Source: Puccinellia tenuiflora
Lineage: Eukaryota > Streptophyta > Magnoliopsida > Poales > Poaceae
Assembly (NCBI GenBank): GCA_012064385.1
Contig: QRDG01001387.1
Coordinates: 528,199-592,198 of the forward strand
Length of the DNA stretch: 64,000 bases
Reading direction: 5' to 3'
Below the pieces are notes generated by a model. It saw nothing but the letters and a program-made list of their open reading frames with translations. It was not told the DNA's origin and made no database searches. Of this stretch, positions 60,129 to 64,000 are shown piece after piece; the stretch's first letter is position 1; every line of letters begins with the position of its first letter. Position numbers and translations under genes: made by a program.

Positions 60129-61470
60129 TTGAAAATCTTGCATACACAGTTACACACCTCTACTAGACGTTTATTTTGGACTCTATATGTAGGCATTATC
60201 ATAGGGGGAGTGTAGCACAATTCATGTGTCAACACTGCCCTTATTATGCGCAAAAAGACAAATCTTGCAATATAGTCATTTAGATGACAAATGTGCTTAA
60301 ATGATGAGTTTTGATCATGGACCCAAGATAGATCTTCGCGGTGTCGTATCAAATATACTCATATATGGTGGCTACGGCCACCGACCTCCTTTGAAAGAAA
60401 AGTTGGATTGTACGATTATCGTTTTGGAGTTTATATAGTTCGAAACATGCTCCATGTTGTTCGCGTTCAATTCGTATTTTTCTCCATTGAGCATGTGTAG
60501 AACACTTTACATCTCCTTATCTTGGTTCTATGCTGATACCTAACCCTCCCTTCATCTATAACCATATGCCATAGTTATGTTCTCACAAAATAAGGCTGGC
60601 TACTGTGCATTCGGAATTGGTCCGGATTTTGCCGACCAAATTCCTGACGTCCGGAATTTTCCGGGACAAATCCGAATTTTCTCCAAGGTGACCCCATTTC
60701 CTTTCGGGAGGGGTTTCGGAAAAAGTTCGGATTCGTCCGGAAAAATCCGAACGATCCGGAATTCGTCCAGAAAAATCCGAATCTATTCCGAACATCCGGA
60801 ATCGATCCGGAATATTCCGGATCCATTTCAGAAGAAGGATTTTGGGGCTAATAACCTTTCGGCCGGGGGGAGAGAAGTTACATTCTCTTATTTCCCCCGA
60901 CCCCTTACCCTCTCCTTCTCCTCCTAGTTGCCTCCCGTTCGTCGGGATCACTCCCACCATCCAAATCGCCGAATCTTCGTCAAGATTGGTCTTGGGCCTC
61001 TTTGAAGAGGATCAACTGAAGGATTCTCCTCGGTGACATGGATTCGGGTACCTCTCTTCTTGTCTCTCTAGGGTTCTACGTATAGATTGTAGATTAGATA
61101 CTAGTGCTAGATACTATCCACGTTAGAATATCTAGTGTCTCCCCAAATCAACCTTTCGACATCGTGTAATTTGAAGAAGTTAATTTCGAGTCAAAATTTC
61201 TTAGAATCTGGTTACACTCAGAATGCATCCGGAATCACCCGGAAAATTCCGACTGGTTTGGATTATTCCGGACACGTCCGGAAAATTCCGACTGGTTCGG
61301 AATAATCCGGACTGCTCCGGAATTGTCCGAGTCGTCCGGAATTTTCCGGTTCATTCCGGACCCATTCCGACTGGCCCCAGTTTTTCAGAAACTTGCACTT
61401 CCTCAAATTGCCTTTATTCACCTGGCATATGCACTTATCCTATTCTACGTATCTATATCATCTATTCACA
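60129..61470 (+). other. Post-pol spacer of the copia element with PPT-like tract and two TCCGGA arrays
   Basis: It contains a PPT-like ATAGGGGGAG (60201-60210), a first array of TCCGGA-type words at 60612-60830, GC-rich pyrimidine tracts at 60880-60960, and a second array at 61222-61378. Directly before the accessory ORF there is a pyrimidine/AT-rich run ending TTCACAG at 61471, a good 3' splice acceptor. Confidence 0.6.
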
Positions 61471-61471
61471 G

Positions 61472-62544
61472 GTGACAGCGATGACCGGCAGCACACTCAC
61501 AATATCACAAGAAAAGTACCTCGTGGTCGTACAACTGACAGGCCATCCAGGGAAGTAAAGATAGGTGAAGGGTCTCGGGGCACCCCTCGTACTCGCTCCC
61601 GTGGTCGCACACGGACTGGGGGTCGGGGTGCTCCCACTGTTGAGGATGAAGAAGTGGTGGAAGAAGAGGTTCCCTATGAGAACATGAGGACTATGAGTCG
61701 CAAGGACTGGAAGCTGATTCGCAAAGAAAACCTTTATCGCTTTCGTGAGCGCACATGTGATGCAGATGATCGTTTCTGGACTAAAACACAGATGAAGGCT
61801 TGGGATCAGTTTTACGACTCTTGAGGAAAAGGTAGTAAAGCAGAAGGTGATGGAAAAGGAGTACTATCTTGAGAGGAAGGACAATGTGTTTCATCATATT
61901 AATGAGACACTTGAGAAGCTTGGCATTGTTAAGCTTGTTCTTCTATATCAACCCTTTTGCCCGGATCTGATCTCACAGTTCTATTGTACCGTGCGCTTCA
62001 AGGGTGACCGGGTAAGGACCATGGTATGGATGTCAGGTAATCAGAAGCTCGGGAGTAAGTTGGCTGAATTTGGCGCTGCTTTGGGGTACACATGGATCAA
62101 CACTCATGGCAATCACGGGTACCATATTCATGATTTCAATGAGTATGCAAAGGAAAGTCTTGCTCACTGCTATCCTGAATCTGTTGCAAAACCCAAACTT
62201 CCTTTCATTAGTGAGATGTACCCCCACTACAATCTTCTTGCCAAGATTTTTCGTGCTAGCATCATGAGCAAGGCCGGTGATGTTTCAGCTGTCAGGGGCT
62301 ATATGATCAACCTCATGCATCTTTGCACGCCAAGTCGAGTGAGACAGATTGATGTCATGGACTTCATCTACTGGGAGATTGTTGCACGGGTCATGGACAA
62401 GAGGTCTCCAGCTTTTGCTCCATATATTCAGATTTTCATCAACCATGTCTATGACAGTGATACCATGGCGGGTCTCGATGTCTACAATCCTGAGTACTTC
62501 ACTCCCTCCCTTATTAAGGGTCTGAAAGTGCATGGTTGCCCTCA
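61472..62544 (+). pseudogene. Accessory ORF in the env-like position of the copia element
   Basis: The frame after the TTCACAG acceptor begins with a basic Arg/Gly/Thr-rich segment (TRKVPRGRTTDRPS, RTRSRGRTRTGGRG), then SRKDWKLIRKENLYRFRERT. A one-base frame change near 61818 (QFYD to TLEEKVVKQKVMEKEYY) leads into 61847-62560 with LISQFYCTVRFK, RTMVWMSGN and EFGAALGYT, a pattern I associate loosely with the ORF1-type proteins of plant retroelements (for example Athila ORF1: F.TV.F, W.SG, LG). No signal peptide or transmembrane segment was seen, so an envelope function is not supported. The frame is lost near 62545, where LTR-like sequence begins. Function unknown. Confidence 0.5.
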
Positions 62545-64000
62545 TGTGTGGTTTTGGTAATTAATGACAATCTCTATGGACTAATGTTTGTATTGAGCTA
62601 TACTTGTAGGTGTGTCCATTTGCATTGCTTGATCTCCATTTGTTGGAGTCAAGGCTAAGGGGAGAAAAGTATGTGTTGATCAAGGCTAAGTGTGTGTTGA
62701 TCAACACTCAAGTCCAAGTGAAGATATGCCAAAGGTGTGCTTCTTCCATATTGGTGTATGGAGGAGTATCTTATGAATCTTCACCAAGCGAAGCGCAATC
62801 AAGAAAGGTGGTTCGTCTTGGAGGAGATGAAGATCGTCTTCATCGACCTCAAGTGGTTTTATGCGCAAGGCAAAGGTATGATCTTGATAGGGTTTCTATT
62901 TTACCGGTCTCATGTTGTTAGTGGAGAGACCGGGTTATAGGATAGATAGCCGTACTATCAAGAGGGGCTCTCGACCGAATATCGTGATCATATCATCGTA
63001 GAGAGCACAAACCTTTGCATCCATGCAATCATCTTTATTGGTTCTTATTTGGCTCTTATCGTGGTGTGGTCTTGGTGCTTGTCGTGCTTGTCATGACAAG
63101 GCCAAGTTCACCGAAAACGGTTTTCATATGCGTCTCCTATTGCGTTTTTGGTTTCGGAGGTTTATCGGATCATCTTTCTTAGAGAGGTTTTAACTTTCTC
63201 CATTTAGTTTTATCTTCCCAAGATGGATAGTGATGTTTCTCTGCAAGATCTTGTAGAGCTTTTCATTGTGAGTCCAACGAGCCCAAGATCATCAAAAACA
63301 GAGTCTGAATGCGAAAGTTATGCCCGTTTTCGTTTTGCAGTTTCTGCTGCTTTTCTGTGATCGGTAGTACCGGGGTTCTAGCCGGTAGTACCAAGCCTTT
63401 TTCCGTAAGTACCGGTGTCCAGTGTCGGGCCCTCTTCCGGGTATTCTGCTGTTTTATGTGTCCGGTAGTACCGCTGTACTTACCGGTAGTACCGGCCGTA
63501 CCATGGCCGGTAGTACCGGGCCTTGTTCCGGCCTACTTCCGCTGCTCCGTTTTTTGGTACTAGATACCTCTCGTTTTTAACCGGAAGTTTGCCCGGAAGT
63601 GGTTCCGGTATTACCGGGTCAATCGGTACTACCGGTCCGTTAGCCGGTACTACCGGCCCTGCAGGTTTCTCAGTGTGCCGTTGGTGGGAAGTTTTGTGCA
63701 GGGCGGTAGTTCCGCCGTTTAGGCCGGTACTACCGGTCCTGCGGGTTTTTTTCTGCAGAGTGCCGTTGGAGGGCAGGTTTGCGTAGGGCGGTAGTACCGC
63801 CCTTTGGGCCAGTACTACCGGCCCTGCGGAAATCTGAGCCCAACTGCTAGATTTTCAGGGCACCTTTTTAGTGGCCTTTCTTCCCCAATGGTTCTCTAAC
63901 CTTTTGAGCTCACTCACTCCCTCTCTCCTCCATTGTTGCAAACTTGTGAGCTTGATTCCTCTCAATCTCTCCAATGATTCTTGCCCAAATTTAGGGATTC
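62545..64000 (+). repeat. Start of a second copia-type LTR, running off the window
   Basis: The sequence from TGTGTGGTTTTGGTAATTAATGACAATC... (62545) resembles the opening of SIRE/Maximus-type LTRs (GTAATTGATGACAA words shortly after the start). Like the LTR at 53111 it has a CCGG palindrome array (63365-63830), then a pyrimidine-rich segment with TCTTCCCCAA and CTCCATTGTTGCAAA, both also present after the TATA box of the first LTR (53566, 53601). The right end is outside the window, so neither length nor target duplication can be set. Short frames at 62610-62940 and 63309-63786 are not genes. Confidence 0.55.
63365..63830. repeat. Array of CCGGTAGTACCGG palindromes
   Basis: The words GGTAGTACCGG / CCGGTACTACC recur about 15 times with irregular 15-45 bp spacing. 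Many form the perfect palindrome-like unit CCGGTAGTACCGG or its half. The array lies in the presumed U3 of the second copia LTR. Confidence 0.88.

Larger units (their letters stand above)
53111..62544 (+). mobile_element. Decayed Ty1/copia element, SIRE/Maximus-like, with accessory ORF
   Basis: Order on the plus strand: 5' LTR (53111-54314), PBS matching initiator Met-tRNA (54317-54329), gag with CCHC knuckle, long coiled-coil region, protease, integrase, reverse transcriptase, RNase H (to 60128), PPT-like AGGGGGAG at 60203-60210, a long spacer with a CCGG array, then an accessory ORF. The order PR-INT-RT-RH defines Ty1/copia. The extended gag and extra ORF downstream of pol suggest the SIRE/Maximus lineage. 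Its 3' LTR was not found. The accessory ORF is cut near 62545 by another LTR-like sequence. Many frameshifts and stops make it inactive. Confidence 0.85.

Noticed and set aside
53277..63830. CCGG arrays considered as CRISPR-like or satellite arrays
   Set aside because: Spacers are too short and irregular and are not unique; the arrays are confined to LTR or spacer regions of retroelements in a plant genome.

Overview
The window looks like a piece of a large, repeat-rich grass genome, most likely Triticeae (wheat, Aegilops or barley type). Reasons: Stowaway MITEs with CTCCCTCC ends, nested LTR retrotransposons with the TGGCGCCGTTGCCGGGGA primer-binding site, CACTA elements ending CACTACAAGAAA, and Harbinger, hAT and LINE remnants around one ordinary plant gene. 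There are no bacterial-style operons, tRNA or rRNA genes, or CRISPR arrays. All family calls come from reading the sequence, without database searches.

Layout. 1-3145: two dead PIF/Harbinger copies, one carrying a 158-bp hAT MITE with a perfect 8-bp target duplication, plus a fold-back repeat. 3146-5606: downstream flank of the only confident cellular gene. 5607-8698 (minus): a FAR1-RELATED SEQUENCE (FRS) gene for which I could build a five-exon model of about 860 codons with GT-AG introns and continuous phase. 8699-9260: its 5' leader and proximal promoter. 9261-13179: a probable Helitron inserted just upstream of the FRS gene. 13680-14151: two Stowaway-type MITEs. 15254-22786: a complete but gag/protease-only Ty3/gypsy element (LTRs 1752/1753 bp, TSD CACAC). 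23477-26778: a full-length hAT transposon (TSD ATGTTACT) whose transposase has two frameshifts. 27466-28660: a fold-back MITE and a LINE fragment. 30900-33126: a Harbinger element with TIRs, TAA target duplication and an apparently intact 417-aa DDE transposase.

34041-50240 is a nested complex. A gypsy element on the minus strand has its LTR at 48354-49916 and three tandem copies of its primer-binding site. Its gag is split by an 8.4-kb composite CACTA element (39123-47530, TSD GTC) and bounded on the far side by a plus-strand gypsy LTR (37411-39075). The CACTA element has two right ends and carries spliced exon fragments of unrecognised cellular genes. 50240-52660 holds a possible low-copy gene remnant on the minus strand.

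53111-62544 is a decayed Ty1/copia element of SIRE/Maximus type: 5' LTR, Met-tRNA PBS, extended gag, PR-INT-RT-RNaseH, and an accessory ORF in the position where SIRE elements carry an env-like ORF. From about 62545 to the window edge a second LTR family begins. Both copia-type LTRs carry dense arrays of short CCGG palindromes.

How the parts work together: apart from the FRS gene the window is layered mobile DNA. The intact Harbinger transposase could in principle act in trans on the deleted Harbinger copy at 2050-3145, although their TIRs differ. The other elements lack the enzymes they would need, or their enzymes are broken.
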